Shown: piece by piece, positions 1 to 6,951 of the stretch
How positions within the stretch are numbered: the stretch's first letter is position 1
How the letters are laid out: each line of letters opens with the position of its first letter
Source: Stenotrophomonas sp.
Lineage (GTDB): Bacteria; Pseudomonadota; Gammaproteobacteria; Xanthomonadales; Xanthomonadaceae
Assembly (NCBI GenBank): GCA_003525885.1
Contig: DQIG01000218.1
Location: 1-17,018, forward strand
Length of the DNA stretch: 17,018 bases
Reading direction: 5' to 3'
Program-made: the position numbers and the translations under genes
Notes under the pieces: model-generated
The model's input: only the letters and a program-made list of their open reading frames with translations
What the model was told of the DNA's origin: nothing
Databases searched by the model: none

Positions 1-1402
1 CCGACGCGGTCGGCACGCTGGTGGATGCCGCCGCGTCGGCCACCGGCACCACACCGCCCACCGCCACGCTGCCGGTATAGCTGGCTGCGGTCGGGCGCTT
101 GATCGCCGCATTCAGATCGGCGGTGATCAGGGTGCGGGCCAGATCGGCACGCGGGCCACTGACACAGTTGCGCTGGTACAGGCCAGCGATGCGGGTGGTA
201 GCGTTGATCAGCGTGCCGGCCGGAATCCAGCCATCGGCTTCATAGCGCGGGTTGAGGTTGCGCAGCGCGCGCATGTAGCCATCGCGCGTACCGTGGCTGC
301 CCAGGCAGATGGTCAGTTCGTAGATGGTGGTGGACTTGGCCAGGCGCAGCGTGGCCGGCTGCGCGCTGATCTTCGGGAACTCCACGCCGTACTGCTGCGG
401 GTGCAGGAAGATCCAGGCGGCGGCGATCACCATCGGCACGTAGTCCTTGGTCTCGCCCGGGAACTGGTTGTAGACGCTGTCGGTCCAGAAGCTCTGGCCA
501 GCGCTCTGCTTGAACACGCGCGCGGCACGGCCTTCGCCACCGTTGTAGGCGGCCACCGACATTTCCACGTTGTTGTTCAGCTCGCGCAGGCGCTCGTTGA
601 GGTAGCTGGCACTGGCTTCAGCGGCGCTGCGCGCGTCGAAACGGGTATCGAAGCCGGTGCCGTCCGGGCCGAGGCCGAAGCGGCGGCCGGTGGCCGGCAT
701 GAACTGCATCAGGCCGGCGGCGCCGGCGCGCGAGGACGCATGCACGCGACCGTTGGATTCCTTGGCCATGATGCCGAACAGCAGCGCCTCGGGCAGGCCA
801 CGCTTCTCCCACTCCGGCCACATCACTGCGCGCAGGTTCTGGTAATTCTCGTAGCTGGTCAGCAGCGCCGGGCGCATGTCGGTCAGCCAGCGGCGGATGC
901 CGGCCTGCACCGCCGGGTTGTATTCGACCATGCTGTCGAACGCGTGCCGCTTGTCGTTCAGCAGCGCGGCAGCGCGCGCGGCCTCGGGCACGTCGGCGGT
1001 GAGCGGGCCGATGTGGTCGGGGTCGGCTTCCAGGCGGTCCCCGCCCTCGTCGGCCACGTCATCGCTGGCGGCCGCATCGGCATCGTGCTTGAGCAGGCGC
1101 TTGTAGCTGACCAGCAGGGTGCCCATCTGGCAGCCCTTCTGCTTCACGCAGTCGTTGAGGACATCTTCCATGTCCTCCAGCGCGGCATCGGCCTCGTTGC
1201 TGCCCTTGGGATCGGCATTGGCGACCAGCAGCAGGGCGTCGCTGTAGCGCTTTTCGGCGGCGGTCATGCGCTGTTGCAGCGCATCCACCTTCACCTTGTC
1301 CCGGGCCGAAACCCGCTGCGCATGGGCGTCGGGCGCCAGGGAAACCAGGCCGGCCAGGGCCAGCAGCGGCCAACCACGGGAAATCAGGACAGGAACGGGC
1401 AT
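1..1402 (-). CDS. Secreted lytic transglycosylase, MltD-like (C-terminus cut by window edge)
   Basis: This enzyme is expected to cleave the MurNAc-GlcNAc bond of peptidoglycan in the periplasm, forming 1,6-anhydro ends. The visible 467 residues start with a signal peptide: a hydrophobic core at about residues 11-23 and an Ala-His-Ala cleavage site at 26-28. A spacer rich in Asp and Ala follows. The SLT (goose-lysozyme-like) domain spans about 195-330, with catalytic Glu215 in AKESNG, the AAGLMQFMPATG motif at 228-239, SVAAYNGGEGRA at 282-293, and ETKDYVP at 317-323 as in MltD relatives. Residues about 350-405 look like a weak LysM-like wall-binding domain. The ATG at 1402 was chosen because it gives a complete signal peptide; no clear Shine-Dalgarno is visible. 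An in-frame GTG lies three codons upstream. The gene is divergent from the YjgR-like gene. The family call is firm, but the exact MltD assignment is not. Confidence 0.9.
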   Translation of the reverse strand, partial: MPVPVLISRGWPLLALAGLVSLAPDAHAQRVSARDKVKVDALQQRMTAAEKRYSDALLLVANADPKGSNEADAALEDMEDVLNDCVKQKGCQMGTLLVSYKRLLKHDADAAASDDVADEGGDRLEADPDHIGPLTADVPEAARAAALLNDKRHAFDSMVEYNPAVQAGIRRWLTDMRPALLTSYENYQNLRAVMWPEWEKRGLPEALLFGIMAKESNGRVHASSRAGAAGLMQFMPATGRRFGLGPDGTGFDTRFDARSAAEASASYLNERLRELNNNVEMSVAAYNGGEGRAARVFKQSAGQSFWTDSVYNQFPGETKDYVPMVIAAAWIFLHPQQYGVEFPKISAQPATLRLAKSTTIYELTICLGSHGTRDGYMRALRNLNPRYEADGWIPAGTLINATTRIAGLYQRNCVSGPRADLARTLITADLNAAIKRPTAASYTGSVAVGGVVPVADAAASTSVPTAS

Positions 1403-1431
1403 TGATGGCACTGTGTGCGAAACAGGCAGGC

Positions 1432-1461
1432 AGAGTAGCGGCGCCGCCAAGGTCCGGGCAA
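1432..1461 (-). promoter_or_regulatory. Candidate sigma70-type promoter of the lytic transglycosylase gene
   Basis: On the minus strand TTGCCC (1456-1461) and TACTCT (1432-1437) are separated by 18 bases and lie about 30 bases upstream of the ATG. This would give a leader of roughly 20 bases. Both hexamers deviate from consensus, so this is a plausible but unproven promoter. Its -35 element overlaps the inverted repeats in the divergent intergenic region. Confidence 0.3.
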
Positions 1462-1476
1462 GCCGACCTTCGGACC
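1449..1476. repeat. Two overlapping inverted repeats in the divergent intergenic region
   Basis: AAGGTC (1449-1454) pairs with GACCTT (1465-1470), and GGTCCG (1451-1456) pairs with CGGACC (1471-1476). The two pairings share bases and exclude one another. They sit between the divergent lytic transglycosylase and YjgR-like genes, over the candidate -35 of the former. They could be an operator, or chance in GC-rich DNA. Confidence 0.3.
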
Positions 1477-1524
1477 GTCACTGCCGGCGGTTAACATTGG
1501 GCTATTCATCACAAGGGCTGGACC

Positions 1525-3030
1525 ATGGATCCGATTCTGCTCGGCAAAGGCATTACCGACGATATTGCCGTCACCCTGCTGCCGAAACTCGGCAACCGCC
1601 ACGGCCTGGTGGCCGGCGCCACCGGTACCGGCAAGACCGTGACCCTGATGACCCTGGCCGAGGGCTTCTCGCGACTGGGCGTGCCGGTGTTCCTGGCCGA
1701 TGTGAAGGGCGATGTCTCCGGCCTGGCCGTGCCCGGCACCGGCGCCGAGAACCTGCTCCAGCGCGCCGCCGAGATCGGCGTGGCCGACTATGCGCCGGCC
1801 GGGAGCCCGACCATTTTCTGGGACCTGTATGGCAAGCTCGGCCATCCGGTGCGGACCACAGTCAGCGAGATGGGCCCGACCCTGCTGTCGCGCATCCTCG
1901 AATTGAACGACACCCAGGCCGGCGTGCTCGACATCGTGTTCAAGCTGGCCGACGACCGCGGCCTGCTGCTGCTGGACATGGACGACCTGCGCGCCCTGCT
2001 CGGCCTGGTCGCCGAGGAGCGCAAGGACATCTCCACCGAGTACGGCCTGGTCAGCGCGCAGTCGATCGCCGCGATCCAGCGTTCGGTGCTGCGCCTGGCG
2101 CAGGACGGTGGCGAGAATTTCTTCGGCGAACCGGCGTTGGAGCTGGCCGACATCATGCGGGTCAACCACGACGGCCGCGGCGTGATCGGCATCCTCGCCG
2201 CCGACCAGCTGGTACTCAAGCCCAAGCTGTACTCCACCTTCCTGCTGTGGCTGCTGTCGGAGCTGTTCGAGCAGCTGCCGGAAGTGGGCGACCTGGACAA
2301 GCCGAAGCTGGTCTTCATCTTCGACGAGGCGCACCTGCTGTTCGACGATGCGCCGCCGTCGCTGGTGCAGCGCATCGAGCAGGTGGTGCGCCTGATCCGT
2401 TCCAAAGGCGTGGGCGTGTACTTCTGCTCGCAGTTCCCCGACGACGTGCCGGGCAACATCCTCGGCCAGCTCGGCAACCGCGTGCAGCACGCGCTGCGTG
2501 CATTCACCCCGCGCGACCAGAAGGCGGTCAAGACCGCGGCCGAAACCTTCGTACCAAACCCGAAGCTGGACGTGGCCAAGGTGCTCAGCCAGCTTGGCAC
2601 CGGTGAGGCACTGGTCTCCACGCTGCAGGACAAGGGCGTACCGATGCCGGTGCAGCAGACCCTGATCGCACCGCCGCGCTGCCGGATGGGGCCGATCACC
2701 GAGGCCGAGCGTGCCCAGGTGCGTGCCGGCAGCCCGGTCGGCAGCCGCTACGACACCGCTATCAACCGGGAATCGGCCGCCGAACTGCTGGCCCAGCGCG
2801 CACAGAAGACCGTCGAACAGGCGCAGGCGCCGGCCGCGCGCAGCCGCGAGCAGGACGAAGCGCAGGAAGGTGGTTTCGGCCAGGCAATCAAGGATGCGAT
2901 TTTCGGCACCAAGCGCCGCCAGGGCATGATCGAAACCATGGCCAAGCAGACCACGCGCACCGTCGGCACCAAGCTGGGCAACCAGATCGTGCGCGGCATC
3001 CTCGGTGGCCTCTTCGGCGGCAAGCGTTGA
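1525..3030 (+). CDS. yjgR: HerA-like/DUF853 AAA ATPase, YjgR family
   Basis: This 501-residue cytoplasmic P-loop ATPase belongs to the HerA/FtsK-like group with a DUF853 (helicase HerA-like C-terminal) domain. The Walker A GATGTGKT is at residues 31-38, followed by a stretch typical of YjgR (GVPVFLADVKGDVSGLA). The Walker B LVFIFDEAH is at 262-270, with Asp267 and Glu268. The C-terminal 70 residues are rich in Gln, Glu and Ala, then end in a short glycine-rich basic tail. Length matches the E. coli YjgR family (about 500 residues). The biological role of YjgR is not settled; HerA relatives act in DNA end processing and segregation, but neither partner (for example NurA) is in this window. The ATG at 1525 has AAGG 10-13 bases upstream. 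It is the first gene of a three-gene operon, and its TGA overlaps the next start. Confidence 0.9.
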   Translation: MDPILLGKGITDDIAVTLLPKLGNRHGLVAGATGTGKTVTLMTLAEGFSRLGVPVFLADVKGDVSGLAVPGTGAENLLQRAAEIGVADYAPAGSPTIFWDLYGKLGHPVRTTVSEMGPTLLSRILELNDTQAGVLDIVFKLADDRGLLLLDMDDLRALLGLVAEERKDISTEYGLVSAQSIAAIQRSVLRLAQDGGENFFGEPALELADIMRVNHDGRGVIGILAADQLVLKPKLYSTFLLWLLSELFEQLPEVGDLDKPKLVFIFDEAHLLFDDAPPSLVQRIEQVVRLIRSKGVGVYFCSQFPDDVPGNILGQLGNRVQHALRAFTPRDQKAVKTAAETFVPNPKLDVAKVLSQLGTGEALVSTLQDKGVPMPVQQTLIAPPRCRMGPITEAERAQVRAGSPVGSRYDTAINRESAAELLAQRAQKTVEQAQAPAARSREQDEAQEGGFGQAIKDAIFGTKRRQGMIETMAKQTTRTVGTKLGNQIVRGILGGLFGGKR

Positions 3031-3521
3031 GCCGCCGCGGCATCCTCATTGCTGCAGGCGCAGGAATGCTGGTGGCATTGCTGATGGTGGGCTGCAGGAA
3101 GGAGCAAGCGCCTGCTGAGAGCAGTAGCGCCGCCGCAGCTGCGGACAATGCTCCCGCCGTCGCAAGCGCCGGGCAGGCAACCGTGGAACTCGACGAGGCA
3201 AGCCGGGGCGACCCCGCGCCTGCCTACATGCCAGTCAGCACCAAGGATCTGGTCGGTACATTTGTCGTTGGCGGCGTCGAAACCCGTACCCTTGAGCTCA
3301 AACCCGGCGGCCGCTACACACTGAAGGGCGGCGTGGTCTGGGACCTTGTCAAAAGCAGGTGGTCCCTGGAAGCCGGCGGCACGCACCTGCGCCTGCACCA
3401 CGATCACCAGCAAACGGAAGATCTGTTGTTTGGCGTGGAGTCAGCCGATGTGCTGGTCCTGCTCAACGCCGATGGCAGCCCAACCCACATGCGCAGCACC
3501 CTGGATAGAGTCAAGAAGTGA
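3027..3521 (+). CDS. Small putative lipoprotein, translationally coupled between YjgR-like gene and greB
   Basis: A 164-residue protein with a bacterial lipoprotein signal: basic n-region (SRRG), hydrophobic stretch at about 6-20 and LMVGC ending at Cys23, a near-lipobox with Met at -3. An Ala/Ser-rich linker of about 40 residues follows. A compact β-rich domain at about 72-164 (TFVVGG, LELKPGGRYTLKGG, WSLEAGGTHLRL) recalls small β-barrel lipoproteins of the NlpE type, but I do not recognise a specific family. The start is TTG at 3027-3029, overlapping the TGA of the upstream gene as TTGA. The next ATG (codon 14) would leave only nine residues before the Cys, too short for export. The stop overlaps the greB start. 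Function is unknown; a periplasm-facing, membrane-anchored location is inferred from the signal. Confidence 0.75.
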   Translation: MSRRGILIAAGAGMLVALLMVGCRKEQAPAESSSAAAAADNAPAVASAGQATVELDEASRGDPAPAYMPVSTKDLVGTFVVGGVETRTLELKPGGRYTLKGGVVWDLVKSRWSLEAGGTHLRLHHDHQQTEDLLFGVESADVLVLLNADGSPTHMRSTLDRVKK

Positions 3522-4024
3522 GCCGTTGGCGCCCCCCTGCAGAAAAAAGCACCGCCCTGATCACCGCCTCCGGGCATGCGCGGCTGAAGGCCGAGCTGGA
3601 TGAGCTATGGCGCGTGCGCCGCCCGGAGGTGGTGAAGGCACTGGCCGCCGCTGCCGCAGAGGGCGACCGTTCCGAGAACGCCGAGTACACCTACCGCAAG
3701 AAGCAACTGGGCGAGATCGACCGCCGCGTGCGCTACCTGACCAAGCGATTGGAATCGCTGCGCGTGGTCGATACCACGCCAACCGATCCACTGGCAGTGT
3801 TCTTCGGCGCATGGGTGGAACTGGAGAACGTAGACAGCGGCGACACCAGCCGCTATCGCATTGTCGGGCCGGATGAGACCGATGCTGGGCTGGGCTGGAT
3901 AAGCATCGATTCCCCCCTGGCGCGCGCGCTGCTGAAGAAGCGGCTGGACGATGAGTTCTCGGTGGAGCTGCCCGGCGGCCAGTTCACCTTTGCGGTGATC
4001 GGGGTGGAGTACGAGCCTGCGTAG
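3518..4024 (+). CDS. greB: Transcription elongation factor GreB
   Basis: GreB binds the RNA polymerase secondary channel and stimulates cleavage of backtracked RNA. The 168 residues comprise an N-terminal coiled coil (about 15-85) with the acidic tip GDRSENAEY, where Asp50 and Glu53 match the catalytic acidic pair of Gre factors. A C-terminal FKBP-like domain contains VFFGAWVELEN and ISIDSPLARALLKK. The motif EIDRRVRYLTKRLE and the two-residue change to DRSENA favour GreB over GreA. The start is GTG at 3518, giving a GTGA overlap with the lipoprotein stop, which suggests coupled translation; no strong Shine-Dalgarno is visible. An N-terminal extension of about 10 residues (MSRWRPPAEK) is longer than in E. 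coli GreB. Its TAG stop is the GTAG end of the palindrome at 4021-4047. Confidence 0.96.
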   Translation: MSRWRPPAEKSTALITASGHARLKAELDELWRVRRPEVVKALAAAAAEGDRSENAEYTYRKKQLGEIDRRVRYLTKRLESLRVVDTTPTDPLAVFFGAWVELENVDSGDTSRYRIVGPDETDAGLGWISIDSPLARALLKKRLDDEFSVELPGGQFTFAVIGVEYEPA

Positions 4025-4047
4025 CGTCGAGCATGGCTCGACGCTAC
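4021..4047. repeat. SMAG-type (GTAG) REP palindrome between convergent genes
   Basis: A perfect 12-base inverted repeat, GTAGCGTCGAGC (4021-4032) and GCTCGACGCTAC (4036-4047), with loop ATG. The GTAG terminus and the CGAGC core match the short palindromes known as SMAG elements in Stenotrophomonas maltophilia, a REP-like family linked to RAYT transposases. It fills the whole 19-base gap between greB and the convergent DUF3025 gene and contains both stop codons. Neither side has a T-tract, so it is not a classical intrinsic terminator; a role in protecting 3' ends or separating convergent transcripts is inferred. Confidence 0.85.
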
Positions 4048-4883
4048 GGAAGCAACAACGGCGGCGGGTACGCGCGTCCCGCACGTAGCGGGCGGAAATA
4101 ACCGGCATTGCGATAGAAGGCGCAATCCTGCACGCCATGCCAGCCGGGAATACCGGCCAATGGCAGGGGCCGCAGCTGCAGCGGATCGGTCACTGCCCTG
4201 CCCTCGGCAATGGCAGCGGTCACCGCGTCGACACAGGCGACATCGGCATCGGCATCGCCCTGCACCACCACGCACTTGCCGACCAGCAATCGCCCCGGCA
4301 ACAGTGCCTGTTCCATCAGCGCATGCCCGAATACCGCAGCGATGGCGATGTCACCGCTCTGCCACCGTGTCGGCTCGAACAATGCAGGCCAGTCATGCCC
4401 ATCCCACGCGCGCAGCAACATGTCATCGCGCACACGCACGATCACGCCGGTCTCGTCGAACTGGGTCAAGGCGGCCTGCGCGCGGTTGCGCTGGCCGGGT
4501 GGCATGGCCTCGATATGCCGGCATTGCTGCGCGTTGAGTACGCGCTTCAGTTGCGGATGCGAAGCCCATACCAGCGCGTTGAACAGGTCATGCCAGTTAT
4601 CGGCACGGGTGGCGATGCGCCCCTGCGCGATACGCGACTCGTAATGGAGGCCATCGGCGAGCAGCGCGGCATCCTGTTCCACCAGCCGCAACCCCGGTAG
4701 GGACAGGCATGCGTCAAGTGCCGCGATGGACGGCCATCGGGTGCCAACCAGCAGATCACGGAAATCCTGCAGCCCGGCAAACACCGGGTGCCCAAACACA
4801 TGCGGATCGACCGCCGCACGCGGCGGCGGCACGAAGCGGCGGACACCGCTGCCGTCACCGGCGACGGTCGTCGCTGCAGTCAC
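4044..4883 (-). CDS. DUF3025 domain-containing protein
   Basis: A 279-residue soluble protein of the uncharacterised DUF3025 family; no signal peptide or membrane segment is visible. The family signature NWHDLFNALVW is at residues 96-106, followed by a helical region and a stretch with conserved aromatic and His residues (AVFGHALMEQALL). No catalytic motif can be named and the function is unknown. The start is GTG at 4883, overlapping the rimO stop as GTGA, so it is the second gene of a rimO operon and probably translated by coupling. Its TAG stop is formed by the distal GTAG end (minus-strand reading) of the SMAG-like palindrome. The C-terminal residues (AYPPPLLLP) directly abut the repeat and may have been reshaped by its insertion. 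Confidence 0.85.
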   Translation of the reverse strand: MTAATTVAGDGSGVRRFVPPPRAAVDPHVFGHPVFAGLQDFRDLLVGTRWPSIAALDACLSLPGLRLVEQDAALLADGLHYESRIAQGRIATRADNWHDLFNALVWASHPQLKRVLNAQQCRHIEAMPPGQRNRAQAALTQFDETGVIVRVRDDMLLRAWDGHDWPALFEPTRWQSGDIAIAAVFGHALMEQALLPGRLLVGKCVVVQGDADADVACVDAVTAAIAEGRAVTDPLQLRPLPLAGIPGWHGVQDCAFYRNAGYFRPLRAGRAYPPPLLLP

Positions 4884-6241
4884 AGCATCTTGAGATCGAA
4901 TGCCGGGCGGGTAGCGGCTGGCAGCGCGTCACCATACAGGTCGTGCTCGTCGCTCTCGGTGATCTCCACGTCGACGAATTCGCCCACGCGCAGCGGCACC
5001 TGGTCGGCATTCTGGATGTGCACCAGGCCGTCGATCTCCGGGGCATCGGCCTTGGAGCGGGCCACGGCGATGTCGCCTTCGATGGCGTCGACCAGGCATT
5101 GCTGCACGGTGCCGATCTTGGCCTCCAGGCGCGCGGCGGAGATCTGTGCCTGCTTCTCCATGAAGCGGGCCAGACGCTCCTGCTTCACTTCCTCCGGCAC
5201 AGCATCGGGCAGATCGTTTGCGGTCGCCCCTTCAACCGGCGAATAGGCGAACGCGCCCACGCGGTCCAGCTGCGCTTCGTCGAGGAACGACAGCAGCTCT
5301 TCGAACTCGGCCTCGGTCTCGCCCGGGAAGCCGACGATGAAGGTCGAACGCACGGTGATGTCCGGCGCGATACGACGCCAGTTCTGCACGCGCTCCAGGG
5401 TCTTCTCGACTGCGCCAGGGCGCTTCATCAGGCGCAGGATGCGCGGGCTCGCGTGCTGGAACGGAATGTCCAGGTACGGCAGGATGCGGTTCTCGGCCAT
5501 CAGCGGCACCACTTCGTCCACGTGCGGATACGGGTAGACGTAGTGCATGCGCACCCACGCATCCAGCTCGGACAGGCCTTCGCACAGCGCCTTCAGGCGG
5601 GTCTGGTAGGCCTTGTCGCGCCACATCTTCTCGGCGTACTTCACGTCCACGCCGTAGGCCGAGGTGTCCTGCGAAACCACCAGCAGCTCACGCACGCCGC
5701 CACGCACCAGGCGCTCGGCTTCACGCAGCACCTCATCCACCGGGCGCGAGACCAGCTTGCCGCGCATCGACGGAATGATGCAGAAGCTGCACTTGTGGTT
5801 GCAGCCTTCGGAAATCTTCAGGTAAGCGTAATGGCGCGGAGTCAGCTTGATGCCGTAGTCGGGCACCAGATCCACGAACGGATCGTGCTTGGGCGGCAGT
5901 GCTTCATGCACCGCTTCCATCACGCTCTGGTAATCCTGCGGGCCGGACACCGCCAGCACGTTGGGGTACGCCTCGCGGATCTGCTCCGGGCGCTTGCCCA
6001 GGCAACCGGTGACGATCACCTTGCCGTTCTGGTTCATCGCCTCGCCAATGGCATCCAGCGACTCGGTCACCGCCGAATCGATGAAGCCACAGGTGTTGAC
6101 CACCACCACGTCGGCCGAATCGTAGGACGGGACGATGTCGTAACCTTCCGAGCGCAGCTGGGTGAGGATGCGCTCGGAATCGACGAGGGCCTTCGGGCAG
6201 CCAAGGCTGACGAAGCCGACTTTGGGGTTCAGCTGGGACAT
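4880..6241 (-). CDS. rimO: Ribosomal protein uS12 methylthiotransferase RimO
   Basis: This radical-SAM enzyme adds a methylthio group to an aspartate of ribosomal protein S12 (Asp89 in E. coli numbering). The 453 residues show the three parts of the family. The N-terminal UPF0004 domain carries the auxiliary-cluster cysteines 15, 51 and 80 (SLGCPKALVDSE, VNTCGFIDSA, VTGCLGKR). The radical-SAM domain has Cys147, Cys151 and Cys154 in SEGCNHKCSFCIIP. A C-terminal TRAM domain spans about 376-440. Phrases such as VGFVSLGCPKALVDSER and MRGKLVSRP separate RimO from MiaB. Length is close to E. coli RimO (441). The ATG at 6241 fits the family N-terminus; the Shine-Dalgarno is weak. It is the first gene of an operon with the DUF3025 gene, and a promoter and leader hairpin lie upstream. 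Confidence 0.97.
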   Translation of the reverse strand: MSQLNPKVGFVSLGCPKALVDSERILTQLRSEGYDIVPSYDSADVVVVNTCGFIDSAVTESLDAIGEAMNQNGKVIVTGCLGKRPEQIREAYPNVLAVSGPQDYQSVMEAVHEALPPKHDPFVDLVPDYGIKLTPRHYAYLKISEGCNHKCSFCIIPSMRGKLVSRPVDEVLREAERLVRGGVRELLVVSQDTSAYGVDVKYAEKMWRDKAYQTRLKALCEGLSELDAWVRMHYVYPYPHVDEVVPLMAENRILPYLDIPFQHASPRILRLMKRPGAVEKTLERVQNWRRIAPDITVRSTFIVGFPGETEAEFEELLSFLDEAQLDRVGAFAYSPVEGATANDLPDAVPEEVKQERLARFMEKQAQISAARLEAKIGTVQQCLVDAIEGDIAVARSKADAPEIDGLVHIQNADQVPLRVGEFVDVEITESDEHDLYGDALPAATRPAFDLKML

Positions 6242-6268
6242 GGAATCGCGGGACTCTGGGGGCCTGGG

Positions 6269-6289
6269 CCCCTGCCGGCATGGCAGGGG
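6269..6289 (-). promoter_or_regulatory. Hairpin in the rimO 5' leader
   Basis: CCCCTGCC (6269-6276) and GGCAGGGG (6282-6289) form a perfect 8-base-pair stem with a 5-base loop. The stem ends 27 bases upstream of the rimO ATG, inside the predicted transcript from the promoter at 6320-6325. No T-tract follows. It could stabilise or regulate the leader, but no known riboswitch or protein-binding motif is recognised. Confidence 0.45.
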
Positions 6290-6319
6290 TTCCTGGGGGC
6301 CGGGGCCTGAAAGGGCGCC

Positions 6320-6350
6320 AGTATACCGGGGTTCGGGCCAGCGCCCTGAA
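6320..6350 (-). promoter_or_regulatory. Promoter of the rimO-DUF3025 operon
   Basis: On the minus strand TATACT (6320-6325) is a near-perfect -10 box. The best -35 candidate is TTCAGG (6345-6350) at 19 bases, which is weak and rather far. Transcription would start near 6313, giving a leader of about 70 bases that carries the hairpin at 6269-6289. It lies only about 40 bases beyond the last phage gene, so the operon seems to have its own promoter, independent of the tail genes. Confidence 0.6.
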
Positions 6351-6380
6351 TCGCCGCTCCCGCCTGCGGCCCCTGGCCCG
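6334..6380. repeat. Nested inverted repeats between last tail gene and rimO
   Basis: CGGGCCAG (6334-6341) pairs with CTGGCCCG (6373-6380), and inside it GCCGC (6353-6357) pairs with GCGGC (6366-6370). The structure begins 8 bases past the stop of the last tail gene on the minus strand and overlaps the rimO -35 region. It lacks a T-tract. It may end tail transcription by a factor-dependent route, or mark the phage-host junction. Confidence 0.35.
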
Positions 6381-6387
6381 TGAAGGG

Positions 6388-6951
6388 TCAGTACCCGGTC
6401 ACGTCCAGCACCACCGCAACCAGGTCGCGGAAGTCCGGCCGACCCGGCTGCGGCGTCTCGAACATCATCGACCAGTCACTCCAGATGCCATCGATGAAAC
6501 CCAGCTTCAGGTGACTGCTGTCACCGGAGATCACACCGGCACTGCGCGTCATCCAGCGGGCCTGCCATCCGCCCTGGTAACGCTGGTTCTCGATCAGCTC
6601 CTGCCAGGGCGCCACCAGGAACGCGACCGCGTACTTCCGACCGGCGGGCACCGGAATGATCCGATAGATCCATTCGTAGGAATTCGTGTACTCGATCAGT
6701 TCGACCACGCGCGCATACTTGAAGCCGGACCAGAACGCGCATTGCCCGACGTCGTTGAATACCTGCAGGCCCGCACGGGCGCCTGTGGGAATCACACGAT
6801 CATCGGCAAAGTGGTAGCTGCGGTCATGACTCCGCGCGACCAGATGGACCTGTGGCCACCTGGGCTCATAATCCACCAGCCGCAGGCACGAAAAATCATC
6901 GCTGATCTGGATGCCATTACCATCGTCGAGCGTTGTTTCGAAGTACGCCAT
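6388..6951 (-). CDS. Hypothetical phage tail-module protein, 187 residues
   Basis: The last gene of the tail module encodes a 187-residue soluble protein that I cannot assign to a named family with confidence. No signal peptide or membrane segment is visible. It is rich in aromatic residues and predicted mainly β, with Trp-rich patches (WQARWM, GIWSDWSMMF). Residues 60-70 read AGLQVFNDVGQ, closely matching AGLQTWDAAGQ near the start of the upstream 89-residue protein, so the two may share a small β domain. The ATG at 6951 overlaps the TAA of the upstream gene by one base (TAATG), with a GGTGG about 8 bases upstream. A tail-tip or fibre-associated role is inferred only from position after the host-specificity gene. 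Confidence 0.7.
   Translation of the reverse strand: MAYFETTLDDGNGIQISDDFSCLRLVDYEPRWPQVHLVARSHDRSYHFADDRVIPTGARAGLQVFNDVGQCAFWSGFKYARVVELIEYTNSYEWIYRIIPVPAGRKYAVAFLVAPWQELIENQRYQGGWQARWMTRSAGVISGDSSHLKLGFIDGIWSDWSMMFETPQPGRPDFRDLVAVVLDVTGY

Noticed and set aside
293..1405. A 370-codon plus-strand open frame opposite the lytic transglycosylase
   Set aside because: The minus strand encodes a signal peptide and a complete SLT domain; the plus-strand product shows only compositional bias.
1384..2490. A 368-codon minus-strand open frame opposite the YjgR-like gene
   Set aside because: The plus strand has Walker A and B motifs and family length; the antisense frame has no motif.
3528..3552. C6 and A6 runs at the start of greB as a possible slippage or phase-variation site
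   Set aside because: The runs are short, the frame is intact and a housekeeping elongation factor is an unlikely target.
4021..4047. The convergent palindrome as a classical intrinsic terminator
   Set aside because: No T-tract lies on either side; the sequence fits a GTAG repeat better.
4709..6310. A 533-codon plus-strand open frame opposite rimO
   Set aside because: rimO on the other strand carries all family motifs; the antisense product is low-complexity in His, Val and Arg and has no domain.
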